In this document: in pieces, positions 54,560-64,000 of the stretch
Layout of the letters: each line of letters begins with the position of its first letter
Numbering within the stretch: the first letter of the stretch is position 1
Assembly: GCF_030247195.1 (NCBI RefSeq)
Contig: NC_080672.1
Coordinates: 86,883,113-86,947,112, forward strand
Origin: Topomyia yanbarensis
Lineage: Eukaryota; Arthropoda; Insecta; Diptera; Culicidae
Reading direction: 5' to 3'
Length of the DNA stretch: 64,000 nucleotides
Position numbers and translations under genes: made by a program
The notes under the pieces: generated by a model
Database searches by the model: none
Seen by the model: the letters and a program-made list of their open reading frames with translations, nothing else
Told to the model about the DNA's origin: nothing

Positions 54560-54985
54560 CAAATATACTAGCAAGAGGGAGCTCTGGCACAAATTCGAGC
54601 AATCAGCACCTGATCTTGGACTTTTGAGAAGAAATAACGCTTCCAGGAACACCAAAAGTCTCATGTGACATATCAACCAGAGATTCAACTAAGTGCAGGT
54701 TTGGTTGGACCTAGGTTGGGCCGGTAACTTTGTGATATTTCGGGACTACTGGCGTCGAGGAGGCTTCAATGTTCATGGTGCAGCATGCGATTACCTTCTG
54801 GATGATAATTGATGCAGTTTTAAAAAGGTGATCTGCTTTTCTGCCCATGATCACATGCCCGTTCCCTTTGCTTCTATGAAACTGAGAAAAAGAGCGGAAA
54901 AAGCTTGCAAAACTTTTCATTATTTTTGATGAAATTTGAAGTCCTTGTGTTGTCAGTTGTTTATTCTGGACTAACATAACCGTAG
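54560..54985 (-). repeat. Dispersed coding-like repeat F5, copy 2
   Basis: An 88-codon minus frame (54977-54711) reads SKIMKSFASFFRSFSQFHRS, KADHLFKTASIIIQKVIACC and TPVVPKYHKVTGPT, followed out of frame by ETFGVPGSVISSQKS. It matches 25690-25860. Two copies with protein-like conservation suggest a transposon ORF, perhaps a LINE ORF1, that I cannot assign. Confidence 0.5.
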
Positions 54986-55239
54986 CGTAGTCTTCTGGTA
55001 CCTTCGGTAGAGTTCCAGCTATGTGCCTCTTGCCTGTCTACATTGGCTTTCTTTTTCAGTTCGACTTTCAAACAATAATTTTGTCTGTATCTGGGAATGA
55101 TATTCTTATCATCACTTATTTGATGACTTAACCTCACTTATTTTTTACAGCAGCTCAAAGTTTTAGCGCCCCCATCAGGTTGGTGTCCTTGGCGGGGGCC
55201 AACCTGGCCAACCGCACGCTACGGCTCTGAACACATCTC

Positions 55240-55395
55240 CCCTACAGACCGTGCAAATGTTGGGTGATTTTCTCTATTGAGTATATGTAGATTTGTACTG
55301 CTTAAGCATTCTTTCTACTCAGTACCTCTCAAATTAATATCTGTGCTACCCCAAATTATGTGGTGAGCACTTGCATCACTGCCGATAGTTTGAAA
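55240..55395 (-). pseudogene. Jockey-type LINE AP endonuclease fragment
   Basis: Minus-strand translation gives SDASAHHIIWGSTDINLRGT, a stop, then KECLSSTNLHILNRENHPTF. It matches the endonuclease block that usually reads DxNAHHxxWGSxxxNxRG...NxGNxPTF in Jockey/CR1-group LINEs. The catalytic D and N surroundings are changed (DAS for DAN or DFN). Only about 50 codons remain. Confidence 0.75.
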
Positions 55396-55399
55396 GGCA

Positions 55400-56299
55400 A
55401 AATTACGAAAATTTCCGTACATCAAGTCGCCATTTTTTCGGTTCGTCAAATGAACGAAACCAACTGTTCATAATGCACAAAAATGCTTCGTTGCAGAAAA
55501 CAACGAAAGAATTCGTGCATTGTACGATCATTTTAGTTCTATTTACCATTTTATTTTTTCAGTGTGAGACAGGTATATTTTTGGCTAATTCGAGTCGAGT
55601 CGAGTTACACATCACTTATTACCCTACGCGCGCACCAAAGAGTATTCTATTCTTATGCTCATCCTGCTACCGTTTCTTTGAAACCTAAATTCCTTGAACG
55701 ACAAGCTTCAAGTACAGCGAATGGTTTAGATATCAAAGAAATTTCAAATTCTACTAATTTAAAATTTTTATTTCGCACGTGTTCGTCGCTTCACAAATTG
55801 ACATCGCTGATATATTAATAGAAAATGATGCGTCTCCATCATCTATTACTATGTGTGTTAGTTTTTCGAATAAAATTCGTCTTAATTAATTTAGTTAAAT
55901 ATAGTAATCGTTTCTTCTAGCGTGTTGGTACTCTCGTTCTCGCTTGCATCAATCGCATTGGTTAGTCACCGCACGGTATCGTATCTCAGTGAAAAATCGG
56001 TAGGACGCTTCAGAGCAATAGCAAAGACCTCAATGATCCAATACAAAAAGAACCCGATTATTTACTGTCGTCTAAACTCAAGTTCATCATCAAACGCCGC
56101 GATTTAAAACAATTAGCACACAGCTGATGGCATTGTTGTTTTCTAATCGAATTGTGGTTATTAATATAATTTTGAATTCCAGCCCAGCGCACGATCGAAC
56201 CCATACACGCGGTACCAATCAGTCAGGCTGCGCACATATAATTAACAATTCTGCTATTCAGCTTCTGTGTAGGAAAGAGTTCCGTCGGCGCAGTGGTGC
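55400..56299. other. Unannotated DNA
   Basis: No recognised gene. Frames at 55473-55818 overlap and have no known motif. There are no clear repeats, so this may belong to the unique host segment that follows. Confidence 0.3.
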
Positions 56300-57451
56300 A
56301 TTCATAAAAAGTCGGTATTTATGATCGATGCTGTTCGATGTGCACTTCTTGCTCTGCGTCAGGTCCAGCCGATGTGCCAAGTGCGGTAATTGCGGATATC
56401 TTCTAAAGGTCAAGATAGCATTTACAGTGTGTGTGTGCGCGCCCACAAGAAGGTGAAAATCGAGTGTTTGCGCTAATATTTACGTTCTCCGTCGGTAGTG
56501 GTGGTGGTGGTGGTGATCGTGTGCGGTGAAGTACTTCCTTCCCAGCCTCTGCAACAGCTCATCTATAACTTGCTAAGCAGGAAAAAGTCAGTGCTAAAGT
56601 TAGCAATTATATGCTTTAATGATATTTTACTATCCACGAAACCCCTCCGCCAGAAAGGTGCTCTAAGTGTTTTGTTTTCACTCCAGCAGCGAAGATCCCA
56701 GTGAGAGATAGAAGTTGAAATATATACAGCCCGAAAAAAAACCTTCATTTGACATCAATTGTGTTCGTATATGTGTATGTGTATGGTTGTGAGTATTCGT
56801 GTGGTGTAATACATCAGATTTTTTTCCTCTGCCTTTTCTGACTGATGGCAATCGGCGATTGTTAACCAACGCGAAAAGGTTGACGAAGAAGAGAGAGAAA
56901 AAAGTGTGATTAGGAGAAGATTTAACGGATCAGTGATAAATTGTGGAGTGGAATAAAGGCAGCATAATAGCCCCCCCCCCCCCAACAGACCCTGAATCTC
57001 AGGCCCTCCCGTGACCGGTTCCAGCAAACGTGTGTGCGGCGAGTGCGCCCGGTGAGAAAGGCTCGGCTGATGCCGTCAAGCTATTTCTGAAGCGAGAAAC
57101 AAGGTCAATGGGAGTGATTTTTTTTCTCCATTCGTAATCGGGTGGGATGGTGAATTTTGATTAGTGTGGAAGAAACCCGAACGAAAGGTACGGCCGAAGG
57201 AAGGAAACCGTAGCTAATTAATCGTTCTAGTTTGAGAATTCGTGTCTGGGAATTGTACAGATAATTGATTCATTACCAGCCACAAACGAACGGCACAGTG
57301 TTTTGATGTTCGCAGTTGTAATTGGTGCCGTTCGAATACTTCCGAGGCTGACGAGTGAATGGGGATTAATTTCGGCGTCAAACAGAACAAATCAGCAGAG
57401 TTGGAGTCGCGAGCAGTGAGCAGCTGAGGAATTCATTTGAAAGTGATTACT
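56300..57451 (+). other. Candidate host promoter and 5' UTR exon ending at a splice donor
   Basis: This is repeat-poor DNA with many CG dinucleotides, a GGT trinucleotide run (56493-56513), a poly-C run (about 56971-56984) and frequent GTG/GAAA motifs typical of insect 5' UTRs. It ends GATTACTG then GTAAGTGG, a near-ideal donor, at 57451/57452. No long frame crosses the donor, so the exon would be untranslated. Support is compositional only. Confidence 0.3.
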
Positions 57452-57771
57452 GGTAAGTGGTACATTCGAGCACATTGTAAATTCTTTATTTATTATTATG
57501 GTGATTGCTGGCTTAGTTATAGATCATTTATGCAGCTTTTACGAGTACTGGTAATTCAAAGGATTCAGGAATCAAACTCAGGAATTCGGTTATAAATGCT
57601 TCAGCTAGTTGACTATATACGGATATACTCGAATACGCTACTAAAAGTTGAGTTAACCGATTTGGATTCAGACCAAAAAACAGCTTGTAGTCGGTGCTTT
57701 GCTCAACATTCTTCAATAAATAAGGCCTGATGATTTTTGCAAACTTTTGAGCAACAGCGGAAATTTGAAAT
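57452..57771. other. Unannotated DNA
   Basis: Probably intronic if the donor at 57451 is real. No features seen. Confidence 0.3.
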
Positions 57772-58230
57772 TTTAATTACAATTTTTTTCCTTTTTTATT
57801 TCGCCTATGTTAGTCACATTTGCTTTTTTACGTTTTAACGACATTCAAAAGGCAAACAGAGATGAACAGCAGCAATCATCATTAAGATTGATGCTAATCG
57901 TCGACAGGTTTTCAGTGGTGATCTTGCGTGGCTTAATTTTTGCCGGTTGTCACGGTAAAGATAGATACGTCTACCTTTATCAGGACACATGTTAGTGAAC
58001 TCGGGTGATTCGTAGTTATTCTGCCTAAGCTCGACCCTCAGTAACAGAAGACAAAGATTAAGCCCGTACGATATTAAGCCTGTTCTAATGACCCTGCCAC
58101 TTCTAGTTTTCAGATCTGTTTACTTCACATCCTTACTCTCACTTTAGTACTATGGCTCTAAGTTTCATAATTTTCCCTACCCAGTAATCTCTAGCTAATT
58201 GAATGTCGTTAAAAATTTAATTACAATTTT
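57772..58230 (+). mobile_element. Long-TIR non-autonomous element, copy 2, between 15-bp direct repeats
   Basis: TTTAATTACAATTTT lies at 57772-57786 and again at 58216-58230. Between them, 57787-58215 matches the copy at 9390-9795. The left end, TATGTTAGTCACATTTGC and on, is the inverse of the right end of copy 1, showing the family has TIRs of about 60 bp. In this copy the right TIR is cut at ATTGAATGTCGTTAAAA. The 15-bp direct repeats are longer than usual for DNA transposons. Confidence 0.7.
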
Positions 58231-58239
58231 AAAGTTAAA

Positions 58240-58590
58240 TTGATTTGCGCGCATTATATGTTTTTTGTTTTAGTCTGTATTGCTTATACAAACACCACCG
58301 TGTTCACGCATATGTACACTGGGGTAAGGTCGAGGGCTCCGGTAGGTTGGGGGCCCGCATAAAATCGCACTATTTCGTTGTATTGGCGGAGCTAATTAAA
58401 CTGCAGAAAATCAGCGTTTCCATTTTTTTCTGCCACTACAAAGATTGATGCGCGGGTATTGTTAGATGTGTAACCGGATTGAAAAGTAGAATGCACTTTA
58501 GGCTGTTAGTTCAAATTTAACATTTTTGAAGTGTTTCTGGAAGATTGAATTAAAATCATTTTTTCGATTTTGATGCATGTCCGTACACTC
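58240..58590. other. Unannotated DNA
   Basis: A 67-codon frame here has no known motif. Nothing else supported. Confidence 0.3.
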
Positions 58591-58594
58591 AAAA

Positions 58595-58725
58595 TAAATG
58601 ATCGGGAGTGTAAATGCATCTGTTTTGATGCTCTCGAACCGTGAGCGAAAAGCTCACAAATGATTCGTTTGTGTTCAACCAACTTCATACTTGTGCAATA
58701 TAATATCGAACAAAATAGCTAGACG
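58595..58725 (+). repeat. Dispersed repeat F7, copy 2
   Basis: TGCATCTGTTTTGATGCTCTCG, CCGTGAGCG, GTGTTCAACCAACTTCATAC and TTGTGCAATATAATATCG parallel 46545-46685. Confidence 0.7.
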
Positions 58726-58729
58726 TTGT

Positions 58730-59390
58730 TGGCTACACAGTGCAGAGATAACAGAGATTGTGATCGCTACTTCAATGATAAGAAGTTTATATCGCTCATT
58801 CGAAGAGCTAGCAATCAAGTGTCGTTATGGCTTATGGTGCAAAAAGGCGTTTTTACCCAGTATATATTGGTCGGTTCCAGTCCTGGTGCTACCCGCTAGT
58901 ATTTTTTTAGTAAGGCTTCCCGATCAGAATGAAAAAAAAACAAGATTATAACAGAATGCAATTTTCGTAGTAAGCTGTGCTATAAATCTGATCTCGTTAG
59001 TAATTAGAGTTTTTACTTAAAATAACAGAAAATTATAACAAGTAACAGTGCGAGATATAGCTATGTTTCTGTTATATGTTTCTGATCGGGTTAGTTTCCA
59101 ACACAAACATACACACGGGATATTATTGACGATGCTGAAACGCCGGCAACGGAGATGAAAACGAGTTTGAAGCTCATATATGCCATTTTACGACACAGGA
59201 ATCAGTACCGTCTGGCTCAAATGGCACATTCCCCGTGTTGATCGGAGATTTTGGTCTGTATAAGCAATTTTACGACACAACTAGTCTTTGTCGTCATAGC
59301 ATGGATAAGAAAAAGGTGTTTTTCGCAAAAAAAGGTTTGTCGGCTGGAATATAGGAATCTGAAGGCCGGATTTTATTCTAGAAGTTTCAA
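58730..59390. other. Unannotated DNA
   Basis: An 86-codon frame at 58691-58951 lacks motifs and overlaps the F7 repeat. No other features. Confidence 0.3.
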
Positions 59391-59394
59391 ATCG

Positions 59395-60110
59395 TGAGTT
59401 ATTTATAGCAGCGAAGAAGAGAATGGGACAAAAAATGCAGCACAGCAATAATAAGATTGCGTGGGAATATTGGGGGGAATGTAAACAGTAGAAGAAAGGG
59501 AATCTTTGTGAGTCTTTTTGTATGTGAGTAGTATGCATCAGCAAACCCGTAGGTTGAAAATCCAAGCTCATTGAGTTTCCTCAACAAGTCGTCGACAACC
59601 AGGTTCCATTGCAAAGGTGGCGGAACGCCACCATAATAACAGTTGAGAATACTAACTTCCTTATCTCAGCGTGTCTCAGTGACGAGCAAAGAATGCGATT
59701 ACTAAGCATTGCGTTTATCTAACCCGAGGCACATGCAGATACTCCTGGATCGCGCGTCGCTTCCAGAATAGACTAGAAGCACCCTCAATACACAAGAATA
59801 GTCCGAATGACCAGAATGAGATCTGTGAACATTGACCAGCTCCGGATCGATACTACTCTCGGAAAGTGTGTATCAATTGAGAACCTCTTTTTCGTCCGTT
59901 ACATAAACACCATCGCTGGTTTTTAAGGAGTTCGAAAGAAATTCTTTAGATTTTGAGAGAATTTTATTTAACCTGGTAACCTCGTTCAGACCAGAGACAT
60001 TAGTGCATAGATCTTGCCAGCAGCTTTGCAGATTCAAGACATTTCTTATATGCACTACGAGCTGACCTGAAAACCCTGGAGTTATCACGCTGACGCCAGT
60101 TTCAAGTTCG
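59395..60110 (-). pseudogene. I/LOA/R1-group LINE relic: linker and RT palm
   Basis: On minus, 60088-59873 reads LNKILSKSKEFLSNSLKTSD then GVYVTDEKEVLN, the region before RT. After lesions, 59640-59399 reads PPLQWNLVVDDLLRKLNELG, FSTYGFADAY. The RT active site is FADA (59534-59545) instead of FADD. The block between, which should include the fingers, is largely deleted. It belongs to the same broad LINE group as 51970-53105 but preserves different parts. Confidence 0.78.
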
Positions 60111-60414
60111 TATTCTCAATTTCAATCTAACCAAAAAACCGAATAAATTTGAAATCTTTGTCAATTTTCATAACTAAAATGTTTTAGTTGAAGAAGTCCA
60201 CCATCTCGTTAGCAAAAAACTGCTTTGCGATGAGAAATGAAAATTGTCTTAATAAATTATATTACAAGGGATAAATGTTTTTTAAAACGTTGTGCTTCAA
60301 AACCCCCCCTCGTCCATCAATACTTCTTTCTTGCTATTTCTGAAAACTAGACCCAGAGCTCTATGCAGAATATGGAAAATATAGCCCATTGTTCTGGTAG
60401 AAAGAACATCTCAT
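60111..60414. other. Unannotated DNA
   Basis: No supported feature. Confidence 0.3.
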
Positions 60415-60416
60415 GA

Positions 60417-61079
60417 GGGGCCGTTCATATACCACGTGGACAGAAATTCCTTGGTTTTTGACGCCTTCCTCCCCTTTCGTGGACAAACTTTGTACTCCTA
60501 CCCCCTACCCTCGAAGTCCACGTGAACTTTTCCCATTGTTTTGTTGAGTGTACATTTGTTTCTTTAGTTTTATGTTCCAGGAAGTTATGGATTTTTTCAA
60601 TGCTTTGGACTACTGTGATTTTGAATGTTGTCCTTAAAACATATATTTTGTTTAAACTTTGTAAATTGTCTCCTTTTTAACAAAATCGATATAAAAAAGT
60701 ATTTCAAACTTTGTATCCAAAGAACACATTTTGCATCCATCATAATAACGCAAAATGGAATTAACTCATACATTCTTGGAATAGGGCCTGTATCAAGTTA
60801 TCAAATCGAAAAAATAATGGGAGTTGACTTACAGAAGAATGGATCAAATGTTTCGGAGAGCAAAATTGTATGATGTCAGTTGCAGAATTTAAGCGAATTG
60901 AGCGTTTCTTATTACATATTGGAAAAAAGCAAATTTGTTCTACATTCTAAAAAAGAAAGAAAATTGCCAAAAGTCCCCGTAGACAATTTTCGTACCCCTA
61001 CCCCCCCCCCCCTCTCCATAGACAAGCGTGGACTTTTTCGTTACCCTAAACTGTCAACGTTGTATATGGATGGCCCCTT
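60417..61079. mobile_element. 0.66-kb TIR element (family F6)
   Basis: The left end is AGGGGCCGTTCATATACCAC then GTGGACA; the right end is the inverse of AGGGGCCATCCATATACAAC then GTTGACA. Both ends have inner GTCCACG motifs and C-rich tracts (CCTACCCCC). One end of the same family is at 29750-29878. The plus frames at 60625-61179 are spurious. No transposase. Confidence 0.75.
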
Positions 61080-61119
61080 ATTATTATTACTTTACAGCCA
61101 AATAATGCTTGCACCAAAA

Positions 61120-61835
61120 CTAGTCGGCCTAATGGCATTCAGCCAAACAGCATTTAGCCAAACGACATTCAACGAATAGGCACTCAGCCAAACGGCTTTC
61201 AGCCAACAGGCATTCAGCGAACAGGCATTCAGCCAACAGACATTCAACCAACAGGCATTCAGCCAACAGACATTCAACCAACAGGCATTCAGCCAACAGG
61301 CATTCAGCCAACAAGCATTCAGCCAACAGGCATTCAGCCAACAGGCATTCAGCCAACAGGCATTCAGCCAACAGGCATTCAGCCAACAGGCATTCAGCCA
61401 ACAGGCATTCAGCCAACAGGCATTCAGCCAACAGGCATTCAGCCAAAAGGCATTCATCCAACAGGCATTCAGCCAACAGGAATTCAGCCAACAGGAATTC
61501 AGCCACAGGAATTCAGCCAACAGGTATTCAGCCAACAGGAATTCAGCCATACGGTATTCAGCCAAACGGCATTCTGCCAAACGGCATTCAGCCAAACGGC
61601 ATTCTGCTAAACGGCATTCAGCCAAACGGCATTCAGCCAAACGGGATTTGGCTAAACGACATTCAGCCAAACGGGATTTGGCTAAACGACATTAGGCCAA
61701 ACCGGATTCGGCCAAACGGTATTTGACCAAACGGTTGAACGGCATTCGGTTAAGCGGCATTCGGTAAAACGGCATTCGGTTAAACGGCATTCAGTTAAAC
61801 AGCATTCGGTTGAACAGCATTCGGCCAAACGGCTC
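61120..61835. repeat. 15-bp minisatellite, about 47 units
   Basis: The unit AACAGGCATTCAGCC (variant AAACGGCATTCAGCC) is repeated in tandem, nearly perfect from about 61201 to 61500 and degenerate at both sides (to about 61920 as CATTCGGTTAAACGG). Because 15 is a multiple of three, two minus-strand frames stay open for 125 and 192 codons and encode AECLL or WLNAC pentads. These would be mis-called as proteins. Confidence 0.95.
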
Positions 61836-61920
61836 ATTCTGCCAATTGGCCATGCAATCTATTGGCCCTTTTGGCCAAGTCAGCCAAATAGCTTTCGGTT
61901 AAACAGGCCAAATAACCGAA

Positions 61921-62330
61921 CACCCATTAATCGTATTTTTCCTTCATATTTTCCCATAAGGCGATGACGAAGATTTCGATCGATGTGAGCGAGTATCAAA
62001 AGGATGTGAAAATTGGCAAGGTGGAGAAGCTTTTGCATGCAGCTTTTTTCCAAAAATAATTGTTCGATTACCATTTCAGGGAATGAAAACTTCTGCACGA
62101 AAAAATATACACTGAAGAAAATATTACATTTTTAAAAAAAAATTAAAATTTGTGCTAAAAAATTAAATTACAAAAAAACAATTCTTCTAATTTTTTATCT
62201 TTTGTGAATGAAAACCTAAAGAAAAAAGATAGATTTTAAATTTAATTGCTGAATAGATAAACTATTAATAAAAAGTTAAACATGTTTTATAATTTCGTAC
62301 AAATTGACAAACTATGATTTATCATGAAAT
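61921..62330. other. Unannotated AT-rich DNA
   Basis: The stretch at 61930-62090 reads like the non-repetitive flank of the minisatellite family; the remainder is A-rich with no features. Confidence 0.3.
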
Positions 62331-62629
62331 ATGGTTCTGAATGTCATTTCAAATCAAAACTCATTTAACGAAAATCTTCCAAAAATTGACAGTTTTCGTG
62401 ATATTGGGAATTTCTTTCAACAAAAACAATAAATTTGTAAAAATTTGCCGGTTTTATAAGTTTTTCGTGTTTTTCCATCTTGAACTATCAACAATCAAAC
62501 GTTCGTCGCTTTAAACATAAAAGGAATTCTTTAGTGAATTTGGGTCATGGACAAGCTAACAATAAGAAAGTTTTCCCTACAACATTTTTTAAAAATATTT
62601 TAAAAATTCATACTTTTTGCAATCAAAGA

Positions 62630-63125
62630 TACTATTTTCTTATGCCATTTCAAATCGGAATGCTCATAACAAAAAAATTCAAAAATTTAGTTGAATTTTT
62701 TTTCAACAGAAAACATTTTGTTTGATTACGACTTTTTCATAAGTTATAAGTTTCTTTACAATAGGTTTGTGAAAACGCTCTTAACATTTCTTGTGATTTT
62801 TCTTTTGTTACAAAGGTGATATTGTAAACCCTTTGAAAACTACATGAAAACAATAAAAATATAGTTTAATCAACAGACCCTATAGTTGAATCATATATTC
62901 ATTGTATTCTCGTAGCTTTCATGTGGTTCCCAACATCACCCTGATGTCAAAACAAGTTACAGAAAATTTTATGAGTAATTTGGAAAACCTAACGTACGAA
63001 AAGGTCGTAATAACACAAAATAATTTTATTTGTTGGAACACAATTAAAAATATCTCGAAAGCCACTACATTTTCTTTTTTTTGTTATGAGCATTTTGATT
63101 TGAAATGACATTTAGAACTATATTC
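62630..63125. repeat. Foldback F8, copy 2 (larger)
   Basis: GCCATTTCAAATCGGAATGC with TCATAACAAAAAA near 62643 is inverted near 63070-63112. The inner block GTAAACCCTTTGAAAACTAC near 62824 is inverted at 62911-62930. The dyad centre is near 62878. The inner block matches foldback F8 copy 1 at 46852-47098. A further direct copy of the outer arm lies at 62328-62370. Confidence 0.7.
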
Positions 63126-63366
63126 AATAAAAAATAGTGTTTTGTACTGCAAATAGTTTGAATTTTAAAATTATGTTAAAAGTTGTTTTTAGGAAAACAG
63201 TCTTATTGATAGCTTATCCATCATCCAAATACACCGAAAAAGATTCTTTTTATGTTTAAAACGACAAACATTTCATTGTTGATAGATCATAAATTTTTGT
63301 TTTTGTGAAAATTGTTACATTTTTTCAGTGTATATTTTTTGTACAGTTTTCGTTCCATGTAACTAC

Positions 63367-63810
63367 GGTGTGTTTGGTAGAATAAAGTTATTCGAAAAAA
63401 ACACCATCTCCAAAACTTCAGTATGTGATAGAATTGACTTTGCCCTTTCATTTGCAACCAAAAGTAAAATATTCTGTCGGGGGCTCCAGAACAACTTTTT
63501 ATTTTAATTTTTTTTTGTTTGACAACTTAAGTGTTACAATAAAATTGGTTCGCACGGGTTTACTCTTATTAGGTACTATAGACATTCAAAAATATCCATA
63601 CAAATAAATCAAAAATCGCCCGAGAAAGTTATTAAAATGTTATCAATATTTCTAGATTCGTACGGGGCTTACGGATTAAGAAACCGTTTGCCAAAAATAT
63701 TTTCATTTGTAAAAAAATGGTTTGCCTTATTTTAACAGTGTGTTTAGAAGAGCTTGAGTGCTAACGAAATCCCACCTTTAAGCGGAAAAAACACAATTCC
63801 AGATACCAAA
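63367..63810 (+). repeat. Dispersed repeat F2, copy C (unoccupied site)
   Basis: It runs from ACGGTGTGTTTGGTAGAATA to CCCACCTTTAAGCGGAAAAA, matching the minus-strand copy at 18400-18900 and the plus-strand copy at 16501-17107. It lacks the MITE present in copy A. The 60-codon frame at 63425-63607 is part of the repeat. Confidence 0.8.
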
Positions 63811-64000
63811 AGTTATTGGAGAAGTTTTACCATGCCGCAATAACAAGGTGCAAAACGAGGTCTTATTATTATGTACACACCAAAAAAATATGAATTATAC
63901 CGTTGACGTAACACAATTTAACAAACCGTAATTCATGAAACGAAGAAATATAAACGTTTTCCGTTTTCCGTTTTACATGAAAGCTGTACTTTACATGTGG
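63811..64000. other. Unannotated DNA at the window edge
   Basis: Possibly a continuation of repeat F2; nothing else seen. Confidence 0.3.

Noticed and set aside
61092..61670. 192- and 125-residue pentapeptide-repeat proteins on minus
   Set aside because: Both are translations of the same 15-bp minisatellite in two frames; no start context, domain or non-repetitive coding part.
61120..61835. CRISPR-like array
   Set aside because: Units are 15 bp with no spacers; it is a minisatellite in a eukaryotic genome.

Overview
The window looks like a transposon-rich stretch of a dipteran genome, most likely a culicine (Aedes-like) mosquito. That is an inference from the mixture seen: a Helentron, an RTE-clade (JAM1-like) retrotransposon, R1/I/LOA- and Jockey-type LINE relics, a tRNA-derived SINE resembling Feilai, a BEL/Pao remnant and very many foldback/MITE elements. 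No complete host protein-coding gene could be supported. Nearly all long open frames belong to mobile elements. CpG-rich unique patches near 26.6-27.4 kb, 34-35.2 kb, 43.4-44.3 kb and 56.3-57.45 kb could be host promoters, 5' UTR exons or regulatory DNA; the last ends at a good splice donor.

Region by region: 0.1-7.85 kb (minus strand) is a near-complete autonomous Helentron. Three consecutive frames encode a repeat-rich/DUF6570-like N-terminus, an HUH Rep with HDH and YxxxY motifs, and a PIF1 helicase joined to an AP-endonuclease-like (EEP) domain and an OTU protease. The frames are separated only by one-base homopolymer shifts, and the 3' end is tandemly duplicated. 9.4-24.9 kb is a mosaic of dispersed repeats, including a MITE inserted in an older repeat whose unoccupied paralogues lie elsewhere in the window, an inward-facing four-unit repeat array (21.7-22.3 kb) and a 1.1-kb foldback (23.5-24.6 kb). 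28.4-35.7 kb carries a SINE piece, a Jockey-type gag relic, a 5'-truncated RTE element (29.9-32.8 kb) containing a SINE with a 9-bp target duplication and a 200-bp TTAA-flanked MITE, and a BEL/Pao integrase remnant. 36.38-38.16 kb is a 1,778-bp hAT-like foldback with a perfect 8-bp target duplication. 39.2-42.06 kb is an R1-type LINE that has lost its RT catalytic block. 45-51 kb has hairpin MITEs, a T-rich low-complexity tract and another 1.1-kb foldback. 51.7-55.4 kb has a histone H2A pseudogene and fragmented LINEs. 57.8-64 kb holds the second copy of a long-TIR element also at 9.4 kb, a further LINE relic, a 0.66-kb TIR element, a 15-bp minisatellite of about 0.7 kb and copies of repeats seen earlier.

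The elements do not form a host pathway. What the window mainly records is a history of nested insertions. The only candidates for activity are the Helentron, if its two homopolymer shifts are assembly errors or are bypassed, and the young-looking foldbacks.
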